Source: Bacteroidales bacterium | Lineage (GTDB): Bacteria; Bacteroidota; Bacteroidia; Bacteroidales; 4484-276 | Direction of reading: 5' to 3' | NCBI GenBank assembly: GCA_018400545.1 | Contig: JAGYLT010000096.1 | Coordinates: 1 to 8,024, forward strand | Length of the DNA: 8,024 bases | Part shown: positions 1-6,774 of the stretch, in pieces | How the letters are laid out: each line of letters begins with the position of its first letter | Numbering within the stretch: the first letter of the stretch is position 1 | Position numbers and translations under genes: made by a program | Notes under the pieces: model-generated | Told to the model about the DNA's origin: nothing | The model's database searches: none | The model's input: the letters and a program-made list of their open reading frames with translations, nothing else

Positions 1-193
1 TTTCATCAACATCAACAGCATTCAAACGCTGAGCAGGATTTCCATTTTTAATCAAACCGGCAACCTGATTGTAGAATCCACAGCACAAAGTGGACACCCG
101 GTGGACATTAGCAAATTATTACCCGGCATTTATTTTCTAAGGGCCGAAACTTATGACGGACAAATCAGGGTGCTGAAATTTGTGAAGCAGTAG
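1..193 (+). CDS. C-terminal end of a secreted protein with a T9SS type A sorting domain (5'-truncated)
   Basis: The frame starting at base 2 is open from the window edge to the TAG at 191-193 and gives about 63 residues, with the start outside the window. The fragment has the usual T9SS type A tail: an I-F-N-Q-T-G strand, a V-D-I-S-K-L-L-P-G-I-Y-F-L core, and a final strand ending K-F-V-K-Q. In this family the tail is a signal recognised by the type IX (Por) secretion machinery of Bacteroidota; the cargo crosses the outer membrane and the tail is then removed, with the protein released or attached to the cell surface. The nature of the cargo cannot be told from this piece. A strong terminator follows 35 bases after the stop, so this gene ends its transcription unit. 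Confidence 0.85.
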   Translation, partial: FININSIQTLSRISIFNQTGNLIVESTAQSGHPVDISKLLPGIYFLRAETYDGQIRVLKFVKQ

Positions 194-227
194 GCGCTTG
201 GGTTAATCTTCAAATTTGCTCCTCAAC

Positions 228-251
228 ATCCCGTAAGTACGGGATTTTTTT
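228..251 (+). terminator. Intrinsic terminator after the T9SS cargo gene
   Basis: A perfect 7-bp stem (ATCCCGT at 228-234, ACGGGAT at 239-245) with an AAGT loop is followed directly by a run of seven T (245-251). It lies 35 bases downstream of the stop codon at 193, on the strand of that gene. On the minus strand the hairpin has no T-run after it, so it does not obviously serve the convergent permease gene. Confidence 0.85.
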
Positions 252-413
252 GGCACTCAAACCCACCCTGTTTCTTTAGCAGTTTTAACTTTTACCTATT
301 CCATATGGGATTTTATCTATATATGAGACGCGATTCCAACTTAACCAGTTGACTTAAGTTTTTTTCGATTACGAAACTGTGCTGAATATTACTATGAAAC
401 TGTATCAAGGATT

Positions 414-1688
414 TCACTCGTCGCGCAGGGCATCTATGGGGCGGACCCTGACTGCACGCCGCGCCGGGATAAGGCCGGCAATTGCTCCCGATACAATAAG
501 GATGGCCAGGGCTGTAATTGCAATCCGGAAATCCACCTCCGGACTTTTAAACATTTCATTTTCGGCACCAAAGGTTACCAGAGCGTGGTTAATACCTTCC
601 ACCAACAAAACCCCAATGACCAAACCAACGTAACCGGCAGCGGAGGTGAGCAGCACCGATTCGATGATGATCTGGCGCATAACACTCATTGGCGTCGCGC
701 CGATGGCCCGCTGAATGCCGATTTCACGGGTACGTTCTTTCACAATCACCAGCATGATATTGCTGATGCCGATAACGCCGGCAAGCAGTGTGCCGATTCC
801 CACAACCCAAATCAGGCCTTTGATGCCTGTGAATAATCCGCGCATTTGCTGGAATTCTTCTTCGAGGTTAAAATGGCCAAAGGCTTCACGGTCTTCAGGG
901 TGGATATCATGACGCCGGGCCAGAAAATCGAGCACCTTGGTTTCCAAAACAGATGCCTGTACATCATCATCTGATGTTATGGAAAACCAGCCCACAAAAT
1001 CTCCATAGTTGTAGGTTTTTTGCAATGTGGTAAACGGGATGTAGATGCTTTGCTCCTTTTCGCCACCAAAATTAATATTGGTGTTCAGGGGCTTGAAAAC
1101 ACCCACTACTTTGAAGTAAACGCCCTGGATGCGAATATACCCGCCAACAGGATCCTCATCCTCCTCAAACAGCACCTCTCTGACACGGGTTCCGATTACG
1201 GCAATTTTTCGCCGTTCCGCAATATCCTTTTGATTGATGAATCGTCCATCGAAAATATCCATCGGATCAATCTTGTTCCACTCGGGATATTCTCCAAGGA
1301 TGGAAAACGCTCCGGTTTTGTCGCCACGGATCACATTATTGCTACCATCGCCTGATGACCAGCCCTGAATTTTTGGCGCAAGGTATTTAATTTCAGGGAT
1401 GTGATGCCGCAGAGCTTCGATGTCGTCGTTCCTGAAATTGATGTAGCGTCCTCGCGGAAATCCTTTATAAGACATGGTGGTACGCTGCCCCCATACGAAA
1501 ATACTGTTGGTGGCAAAGTTGCCCATACCGCTGGTCACGCCATTTTCAAGTCCTTTGCCTGAACCCAGCATGATGATGAGCATAAAAATTCCCCAGAACA
1601 CACCGAATGCCGTCATGAACGTGCGAAGCTTGTTCTTTTTTAATGTATGGAAAATTTCCTGCCACAAGTCCCTGTCGAATATTTGCAT
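414..1688 (-). CDS. ABC transporter permease, MacB/FtsX family
   Basis: This 424-residue inner-membrane protein has the four-helix MacB-type layout. An N-terminal cytoplasmic stretch (Lys-Lys-Asn-Lys-Leu-Arg, 17-22) leads into TM1 (about 23-43). A large periplasmic MacB_PCD-like domain covers about 45-285. The FtsX-like domain (about 290-420) holds TM2, the coupling segment K-E-R-T-R-E-I-G-I-Q-R-A-I-G-A-T-P (317-333), TM3 and TM4, and ends with the P-A-R-R-A motif (408-412). Length is normal for the family. Such permeases pair with a LolD/MacB-type ATPase and drive periplasmic export or lipoprotein-related work; the substrate cannot be read here. The gene lies downstream of a frameshifted paralogue on the same strand, about 340 bases away, and no ATPase gene is adjacent. 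The ATG at 1688 gives the expected N-terminus. Confidence 0.93.
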   Translation of the reverse strand: MQIFDRDLWQEIFHTLKKNKLRTFMTAFGVFWGIFMLIIMLGSGKGLENGVTSGMGNFATNSIFVWGQRTTMSYKGFPRGRYINFRNDDIEALRHHIPEIKYLAPKIQGWSSGDGSNNVIRGDKTGAFSILGEYPEWNKIDPMDIFDGRFINQKDIAERRKIAVIGTRVREVLFEEDEDPVGGYIRIQGVYFKVVGVFKPLNTNINFGGEKEQSIYIPFTTLQKTYNYGDFVGWFSITSDDDVQASVLETKVLDFLARRHDIHPEDREAFGHFNLEEEFQQMRGLFTGIKGLIWVVGIGTLLAGVIGISNIMLVIVKERTREIGIQRAIGATPMSVMRQIIIESVLLTSAAGYVGLVIGVLLVEGINHALVTFGAENEMFKSPEVDFRIAITALAILIVSGAIAGLIPARRAVRVRPIDALRDE

Positions 1689-2030
1689 TTCCGTTGGGCG
1701 TTGAAAGTTGTTGGTTATTGAGTTATTCGTTAATTGTTATTCGTTATTGAGCATTAATTGTTCCATTCTCCCGTGCCAGGCTCTACGCGCTCCACCACTC
1801 AACCTTCCACACTCGCTCCGGCTTCTAAAACACTCCAAGACTGCCCCCTTCGCTACGCGCTCTGCGCCATGCCACTTTATCTTCTCCTGTTTCTACAAAA
1901 CTCCAACATCCCATCACTCCAAAACCCAACCATCTCATACCTCTTCCTTCGCTACGCGCTATGCACTATGCGCTAAGCGCTCTGCCACTAAAGCTTCTCA
2001 AACCTCTCATCAACCTCGTGCACTCTCCTC
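1689..2030. repeat. Repeat-bearing spacer between the two permease genes
   Basis: I see no gene in this stretch. The part next to the 1688 start is AT-rich and built from GTTATT-type units; GTTATTCGTTA occurs at 1722-1732 and 1736-1746. The rest is pyrimidine-rich on the plus strand with very little G. It contains CCTTCGCTACGCGCT twice (1847-1861 and 1946-1960), the core CTACGCGCT a third time (1783-1791), and a run of similar TATGCGC/TAAGCGC units at 1953-1984. The repeats produce open frames reading like R-Y-A-L-C-A-M, which I regard as non-coding artefacts. From memory, arrays of this kind recur between genes in environmental Bacteroidota, but I cannot confirm that here. Confidence 0.6.
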
Positions 2031-3265
2031 CTACTCATCCCGCAAGGCTTCAACCGGTTTTATGGATGCCGCCCGTTTGGCCGGAACATATCCTGCAACC
2101 ATCCCGGCTACAATCAGCAGCACTGTGGCACTGATGGCAATGCTGAGGTTGGCTTCCGGATTTCTAAAAAACTCTGTTTGAATGTGTGGAGAGACCAATT
2201 CGAGCAACCCAACCCCAAGCACCAACCCAGTATATCCGACGAGCAATTGATGAAAATTGATTCCTGCATGATGAGCAGAATAATGGAGGCCGGTGTTGCG
2301 CCCATGGATTTGCGGATACCAATTTCCTTTGTGCGTTCTTTCACAGCAATCATCATGATGTTGCTTACCCCCACAATTCCGGCAATAATGGTCCCGATAC
2401 CGATGATCCAGATAAATAGTCTGATCGCTGCAAACAAATCCATAAATTGCTTAAACTCCTCAACGCTGTTCCATATAAACATGGCATTTTCATCGGTTTT
2501 ATCAAACTTTTTCATCATGGCCATATCATCACGGATTTTCTCCTCAATCATTTTGCTTTCCTCCACCGATGCGGCACCAACGGTAGCAGCCAGGGTTTGC
2601 AGCCTGTCGCGCCCATAAAAAACTTTTTGTCCGGTGGTCACTGGCAAATAAACGGTACGCTGGTTATCCTGCCTGCCGTCATCATCTTCAAAAACACCAA
2701 TCACTTTAAAAGGAATTCCACGAACATTGATATATTTTCCCATAGCTTCTTCGCCGTTTTTAAAGAGCGCTGCTTTCACCTGAACACCGATGGTTACCAC
2801 CTTAAGGCTTTTCTGTATGTCGAAATTATTTACAAACCTGCCTTCAAGCAAATTCACCTTTTCGATTTTCTGGTAATCGGGATGTACTGTTCTGATGCTG
2901 AAATCCCCGAAATTGTTTCTATAGCTTATGGTGTTATCTCCCCAAAGGTTCAATCTGCCGGCAATCAGATCTACGCCTTTGATGTTGTTTTTTATATGCT
3001 CGTAATCTTTATTTTCAAAATCGATCCGACGGCCGGGTTGCAGTCCTTTGTAGGGTTTGGTTGTTTGTCCTCCCCAAATCCATAAGGTATTGGTGGCCGA
3101 TGATTTGAACTGGTCGCGCACGCCGTTTTCCAAGCCATGGCCCGAGCCAAGCAGGATAATCAGCATAAAAATGCCCCAGGCCACGCTGAATCCGGTAAGG
3201 AAAGTACGCAGTTTATTTTTGCGTATGGTGCTGAATACTTCTTCCCACCTGTCGATGATTACCAT
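2031..3265 (-). pseudogene. ABC transporter permease, MacB/FtsX family, with a frameshift near the 3' end
   Basis: From the ATG at 3265 the protein is colinear with the 424-residue paralogue downstream: K-N-K-L-R-T-F-L, TM1, a periplasmic domain, TM2, and the segment K-E-R-T-K-E-I-G-I-R-K-S-M-G-A-T-P (309-325). After Q-E-S-I-F-I-N (334-340) the frame turns to nonsense. The missing part continues in another minus-strand frame beginning L-L-V-G-Y-T-G-L and ending P-A-K-R-A...E-A-L-R-D-E, with a stop at 2031-2033. One base is lacking around 2247-2249; restoring it would give about 411 residues, the family size. As it stands the product would lose TM3, TM4 and the end of the FtsX domain. This may be true decay or a sequencing or assembly error. 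It appears to be the first gene of the permease unit. Confidence 0.88.
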
Positions 3266-3292
3266 TGGTGCTTTAGTTTGTTAGTCAGGTAT

Positions 3293-3300
3293 CAAAATTA
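3293..3300 (-). promoter_or_regulatory. Bacteroidota-type -7 element for the permease genes
   Basis: On the minus strand these bases read TAATTTTG, an exact match to the TAnnTTTG -7 consensus of the Bacteroidota primary sigma factor. It lies 27 bases upstream of the permease start at 3265, leaving a short leader. I could not place a well-spaced TTTG -33 box; the nearest candidate (TTGG, complement of 3326-3329) is too far upstream. Confidence 0.45.
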
Positions 3301-3355
3301 ATTTTTTTTGAGGAGAAAGGTCTAGCCAATTATTCAAAAAAATCGTGATCCATTG

Positions 3356-3374
3356 CCACGTCCTTCAGGCGTGG
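3356..3374. repeat. REP-like imperfect palindrome
   Basis: CCACG (3356-3360) pairs with CGTGG (3370-3374), and CCT (3362-3364) pairs with AGG (3367-3369), leaving T3361 as a bulge and a TC loop. Neither strand has a proper T-run after the stem, so a terminator is unlikely. The bulged-stem shape resembles REP elements moved by IS200-like (RAYT) transposases, and from memory similar ACGTCCTTCAGG hairpins are common in Bacteroidota. Only one copy is in the window, so its repeat nature cannot be tested here. Confidence 0.4.
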
Positions 3375-3429
3375 GGTTAAAAAATTGAATCACAACTGCT
3401 TAAAAATCCTAAAAACTAATTTTACTACA

Positions 3430-3540
3430 ATGCTATTCCCGCTATTTAATCAGTTACTTATCCCATTGCTGATGGCGATGTTTTTGGCCATTACAACAGC
3501 ATGTATCATGGTGGCTGAACAAGCAGGAATCATCTGGTAA
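3430..3540 (+). CDS. Possible 36-residue single-pass membrane peptide
   Basis: An ATG at 3430 opens a 36-codon frame ending in TAA (3538-3540). The peptide is strongly hydrophobic in the middle (L-L-I-P-L-L-M-A-M-F-L-A-I) with a short polar tail, and would fit one membrane helix. There is no clear ribosome binding site, and chance alone could give a frame of this size. It sits just ahead of the candidate promoter of the lysin operon and on the same strand. I do not recognise it. It could be a small membrane protein or toxin-like peptide, or nothing. Confidence 0.25.
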   Translation: MLFPLFNQLLIPLLMAMFLAITTACIMVAEQAGIIW

Positions 3541-3558
3541 ATGGATGATTAACATTAT

Positions 3559-3593
3559 TTTGCAAATTGAAAAAGCCCATGAAATAAATTTCG
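3559..3593 (+). promoter_or_regulatory. Candidate promoter of the lysin operon
   Basis: TTTG (3559-3562) followed after 22 bases by TAAATTTC (3585-3592) resembles the Bacteroidota TTTG / TAnnTTTG pair, with one mismatch in the -7 box and a spacer slightly longer than usual. Initiation would fall near 3600, giving a leader of about 75 bases. AT-rich sequence makes chance matches likely. Confidence 0.3.
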
Positions 3594-3674
3594 CTTAATT
3601 TTATCCTTTCTAAATAAACCCGGGATTCATCATAAGATCATCACAAAACTGATTTTTAACCTAAACATATCATC

Positions 3675-4343
3675 ATGAAAAACCTTGTACAAATTGCCAC
3701 AGCAGAAATTGGTGTAAAAGAAACCAAAGGAGATAAAGACACTGCCCGTATCGTTGATTACGCACAGGAAGCCGGTTTTAAAAACATCACCGATGATGAA
3801 ACACCCTGGTGCAGCATATTTATAAACTGGTGCTGCATGAAGGCCGGGTTACAGCGAACCCATAAAGCCAATGCCAGAAGTTGGTTAACAGTAGGTATGC
3901 CAACAGATAATCCTGTGCCCGGCGATATCGTCATCTTCTGGCGCGACAAGCCCCGATCATGGAAGGGCCATGTGGGTGTTTTTATTGGATATTCCAAAGA
4001 CATGCAACAGGTTTTTACGCTTGGCGGAAACCAGAAAGACAGCGTATCCATCCAGGGTTACGATGCATCGAAAGTGCTTGGGTTCAGAAGGCTAACCAAT
4101 GAGGGTAATATTCCGCTTCCGAAGGCCGACCCGGTGCTAAAAATCGGAAGCAAAGGCGAGGAAGTGAAAAAACTACAACAGCTACTTAATGAGCTTGGGT
4201 ATTTCTGTGGCGCCGTGGATGGTGTGTTTGGCCCCAGAACCGCCGAGCAGCTTAAACTCCTCCAAAAAGAGGAAGGCAAACAGGCAGACGGCGTATATGG
4301 TAAAAATACCAAAACAATTATCGAAAATATATTTCAACGGTAA
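3675..4343 (+). CDS. NlpC/P60-type (TIGR02594-like) peptidoglycan hydrolase with C-terminal peptidoglycan-binding domain
   Basis: This 222-residue protein has a papain-like cell-wall amidase/peptidase domain (about 1-140). The candidate catalytic set is Cys46 in T-P-W-C-S, His99 in G-H-V-G-V-F-I-G, and Asn119 in G-G-N-Q; the W-C and G-H-V-G contexts are typical of TIGR02594/NlpC-P60 proteins, which cut peptide bonds in peptidoglycan. A short linker leads to a PG_binding_1 domain (about 154-220) with the usual L-G-Y-F-C-G-A-V-D-G-V-F-G-P-R-T signature (174-189). There is no signal peptide or membrane segment, so like many phage endolysins it would need a holin or another route to reach the wall. 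It is the first gene of the operon, 52 bases ahead of gene A with no terminator between. It lacks the I-D-G-D module shared by the five genes that follow. Confidence 0.88.
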   Translation: MKNLVQIATAEIGVKETKGDKDTARIVDYAQEAGFKNITDDETPWCSIFINWCCMKAGLQRTHKANARSWLTVGMPTDNPVPGDIVIFWRDKPRSWKGHVGVFIGYSKDMQQVFTLGGNQKDSVSIQGYDASKVLGFRRLTNEGNIPLPKADPVLKIGSKGEEVKKLQQLLNELGYFCGAVDGVFGPRTAEQLKLLQKEEGKQADGVYGKNTKTIIENIFQR

Positions 4344-4395
4344 TACATCGATTTCAAACAATTATCAATATCAATCCATTTAAAATGAACTAATT

Positions 4396-4794
4396 ATGGC
4401 AAACGGAAACGAAAAATTAGGGCAACAAAAGCTCAAAACAGGTTTTCAGCGATTGCTCTCCAACATCGGCGACGTAATTGCAGATGCTGCCTCACTGGAA
4501 GTTTCAACCTTTACGGGCGACTTTTCCTATAAGGCAAAACAAGTGGTGAAAAATGACGTGGACAAAGCACGCATCAGCAATGTGCTCAAACAAATGACCC
4601 TGGAAAACAACACCGACCTGAAACTGGTGGCCTATACCAATGTGAAAATCGATTCGGATGTGACCACCATCGTAAAAAGCGATCTTTCGCAGGACGACAA
4701 CGAATTGCTGAAACTTCACAAGGAAATGATCGAATCCTCCAAAGCATCCCGCCAGGCAGTCATCACCATGGTTAAAGATCTCATCAAAATCTGA
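4396..4794 (+). CDS. Gene A: unrecognised 132-residue protein with C-terminal I-D-[GS]-D/His module
   Basis: I do not recognise this family. The protein is soluble, with no signal peptide or membrane helix. An N-terminal helix (about 8-30) is followed by a strand motif L-E-V-S-T-F-T-G-D-F-S (34-44). The shared module of this operon comes after: strand T-N-V-K-I-D-S-D-V (81-89), His108 in K-L-H-K-E, then an amphipathic helix to the end (about 105-131). The copy has Ser where the other four have Gly. It is closest in plan to gene C, which has the same two elements in the same order. Its TGA overlaps the start codon of gene B (TGATG at 4792-4796), so the two are probably translationally coupled and made in related amounts. 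A two-codon frame (ATG AAC TAA, 4385-4393) sits just before the start. Confidence 0.85.
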   Translation: MANGNEKLGQQKLKTGFQRLLSNIGDVIADAASLEVSTFTGDFSYKAKQVVKNDVDKARISNVLKQMTLENNTDLKLVAYTNVKIDSDVTTIVKSDLSQDDNELLKLHKEMIESSKASRQAVITMVKDLIKI

Positions 4795-6404
4795 TGAACG
4801 GACTCCCGGCATATATCATCTCAAACCTGGAAAAAGAGCTGGAAAACCTTCCTGCGACAAAAAACCAGGAAACCCAGCATCTGATCGAACTGGGGTATAT
4901 TTCGCTGCAAAAGGCCAATGCCCTTACCCGCCGGGATATATCCACAGCTCAGGAACAATTTTTAGATGAACTGGAAACTTCCGGGCTGTTTACCGATCAG
5001 GAAATCCGACTGTTGATGTTGCAGGGAAAAGATTATCTGATGCAAACCGTGCTAAGAAAAATCACTGATATCGACGAGGGCATCCTGCTGAACGTACTTC
5101 CGCAGCGGGGCGAAAAAAATCTGGCCACAAGGATGATTCACTACCGCTTCGACCTCTTCGGGATGTGGCCGATGGACGTTTCGGCGCCATGGTCGAACCT
5201 TTCCTTGGGGAAACTGGATGAAATTGCAGAATTTGCAAAATCTTCTCCAATGGAAGCCTTAAATCATCTGGCCGATATGGAGCAATTTACAAGGCACCTC
5301 CTCGAAAAACATCCGCCTGAAAAATTCATCCTGGTATTTAAATCACCAAAAGTTAAGCGCGAAACCAAAAAGCAACTCGACCGCCGCCAGGCATTTAAGC
5401 GCCAGATGATTGATGATTTTGGTGAACGTACTGAATTTGTGAGGCATATGGCGCGGAATGTCCTGAAAAACAGACCTGAGAAAGTGGATTTCCGGTTTTT
5501 GCAGCATGAAGCCAAAGATCCGTTTAAGCGATTTGTGATGCGGTTGCTTCAAATCCACCAGTGGCAGGATGGTTTTTACAGCGGTTTGCTTGATAGCGAC
5601 ATGGGAGAAGTAACCCTTGCCAGTTTTCTGCAAACCATCAATTTTTATAATGAATCGGACGGAAGGCAGATAAAAACGCACCGGGCCATCACTTATGCGC
5701 ACAAGGGATTTTTTATCTTCAACAGCCTGTTTTTCCTACAGGAATACATGGTTGAAGACGAAAACCCGGCAAGCGAGGAAGCAGTGCTCGAAAGCATCAG
5801 CAAGCAGATTGCCGAAACGGATGAATCGGGCCGGCAGGATTTTGCCAAAAACCTGGATAAACTAAAGGCTGATATTTACGATGACGCGAAGCGTGAGCCC
5901 AAAGAGCGGAAAGGTCTGCTGCAGCGGATTTATTTCGGAATAAAACGATTTATCAAGAAAGCCTTCCGGTTTGCCCGGAAAATCTTCAACTGGATAAAGG
6001 ATAAAGTGGAAAAAGCCTGGGGATTTCTGAAAGGCCTGTTCAGGAATTTTTTCGAAAAACTGCAATTCGGTATCCGTGCATTTGTGGATGGAATCCGGTT
6101 TATTTTTGGGAAAAAGGGCATTGAAAGTGCTGCCGGTGGCGAATTGATTTTCTCGAAATTCAGCATCGATGGTGATTCGGTTAGCATTTCCACAACGCAA
6201 ATCAGTGCCGTTTTGGAACAACATCTCCAAAAGGTGGGATATAACATCAACTCCATGGAATTTACACTGACCATCGTAGCCGGCATTCTCAAACTTATTA
6301 TCAGTATGGTGGCCATTATTACCTGGCCGCTGCTGCTTTTCAACATTATCAAAGTTTATAAAAATATTTCATCGGCTTATCAGGATCTGGCCAATGCCGC
6401 CTGA
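4794..6404 (+). CDS. Gene B: 536-residue protein with cryptic peptidoglycan-binding motif, amphipathic cationic tract, I-D-G-D module and C-terminal membrane segment
   Basis: No whole-length family is recognised. The N-terminal half is mostly helical and charged. At 260-274 the residues G-F-Y-S-G-L-L-D-S-D-M-G-E-V-T align without gaps with the peptidoglycan-binding signature of the lysin (Gly, Gly, Asp, Gly and Thr all in register), suggesting a diverged PG_binding_1 domain at about 245-290. An acidic stretch (about 320-372) leads to a tract (375-440) of closely spaced Lys/Arg and Phe/Trp/Ile, for example F-I-K-K-A-F-R-F-A-R-K, which should form long amphipathic cationic helices. The module follows: F-S-K-F-S-I-D-G-D-S (453-462), His477, then a hydrophobic stretch (about 490-520) fitting one or two membrane passes. 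There is no signal peptide. The start overlaps the stop of gene A. A membrane-active or pore-forming role near the wall is inferred. Confidence 0.88.
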   Translation: MNGLPAYIISNLEKELENLPATKNQETQHLIELGYISLQKANALTRRDISTAQEQFLDELETSGLFTDQEIRLLMLQGKDYLMQTVLRKITDIDEGILLNVLPQRGEKNLATRMIHYRFDLFGMWPMDVSAPWSNLSLGKLDEIAEFAKSSPMEALNHLADMEQFTRHLLEKHPPEKFILVFKSPKVKRETKKQLDRRQAFKRQMIDDFGERTEFVRHMARNVLKNRPEKVDFRFLQHEAKDPFKRFVMRLLQIHQWQDGFYSGLLDSDMGEVTLASFLQTINFYNESDGRQIKTHRAITYAHKGFFIFNSLFFLQEYMVEDENPASEEAVLESISKQIAETDESGRQDFAKNLDKLKADIYDDAKREPKERKGLLQRIYFGIKRFIKKAFRFARKIFNWIKDKVEKAWGFLKGLFRNFFEKLQFGIRAFVDGIRFIFGKKGIESAAGGELIFSKFSIDGDSVSISTTQISAVLEQHLQKVGYNINSMEFTLTIVAGILKLIISMVAIITWPLLLFNIIKVYKNISSAYQDLANAA

Positions 6405-6428
6405 GCCAAAACAAACGCAAATCAAAAC

Positions 6429-6445
6429 ATTAAAAACTTTTTAAT
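6429..6445 (+). promoter_or_regulatory. AT-only hairpin abutting the start codon of gene C
   Basis: ATTAAAA (6429-6435) and TTTTAAT (6439-6445) form a 7-bp perfect inverted repeat around ACT, ending on the base before the ATG at 6446. It lies in the 41-base gap after gene B. The stem is weak because it is all A-T. It might modulate translation of genes C to E, or simply be part of the unstructured AT-rich leader common before start codons in this phylum. Confidence 0.3.
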
Positions 6446-6772
6446 ATGAGCAAATTAGACGAAATTCTTCAGAAAATTGAAAACGGAATTCAGGATGTAA
6501 CCCAACTGAAAATCCAGACCCTCATGGGCAAACTCGAAATTGACGACACCAATAAAATCGATTTCGTTCCGGATCAGGAAATCCAGGGCATGATCAGCAA
6601 AATCGATCTGATCGACGGTGACATCACCACCCAGATAACCGAAAAATTCTACGAAAAATACCCGGAGCTGGTGCAGTTCCACCAATCTCGCGAAGCCAAA
6701 GGCAACGAAATCATCGAAGGAAATATCATGGCGCTCGGAACGCTGGTTAACACCCTCAAGGAAATGTTTTAG
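6446..6772 (+). CDS. Gene C: unrecognised 108-residue protein with C-terminal I-D-G-D/His module
   Basis: This is a small acidic protein with no signal peptide or membrane segment and no family I recognise. It repeats the plan of gene A: an N-terminal amphipathic helix (about 2-18), the strand motif L-K-I-Q-T-L-M-G-K-L (21-30), then the shared module with I-D-L-I-D-G-D-I (53-60), His79 in Q-F-H-Q, and a C-terminal helix to residue 107. In both A and C the last Asp of the motif is 20 residues before the His. These points suggest A and C descend from a duplication, though overall identity is low. The gene begins 41 bases after B and ends 2 bases before the start of D, so C and D are probably coupled. 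A role as a partner or regulator of the larger members is inference. Confidence 0.85.
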   Translation: MSKLDEILQKIENGIQDVTQLKIQTLMGKLEIDDTNKIDFVPDQEIQGMISKIDLIDGDITTQITEKFYEKYPELVQFHQSREAKGNEIIEGNIMALGTLVNTLKEMF

Positions 6773-6774
6773 CA

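Larger units (their letters stand above)
3266..3674. other. Divergent intergenic region between the permease unit and the lysin operon
   Basis: About 410 bases separate the two divergent units. From left to right the region holds a minus-strand promoter candidate, a REP-like hairpin (3356-3374), an AT-rich stretch, one possible small membrane-peptide frame (3430-3540), a plus-strand promoter candidate (about 3559-3593), and a leader of about 80 bases ahead of the lysin start. I see no RNA gene or known riboswitch in it. Confidence 0.6.

Noticed and set aside
338..365. A hairpin (AACTTAA/TTAAGTT) followed by T-run on the plus strand
   Set aside because: The stem is A-T dominated with a 9-base loop, and no plus-strand gene ends just before it, since the T9SS gene already has a stronger terminator at 228-251. 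On the minus strand it has no T-run.
1708..2181. A 157-codon plus-strand open frame across the permease spacer
   Set aside because: It is rich in Ser, Thr, His and Ala with R-Y-A-L-C-A repeats produced by the DNA repeat array, and runs antisense into the end of a well-supported permease. It looks like an artefact of repeats.
2447..3085. A 212-codon plus-strand open frame opposite the upstream permease
   Set aside because: It is antisense to a region with a clear MacB-type protein in the other strand and has no recognisable domain; long antisense frames are common by chance here.
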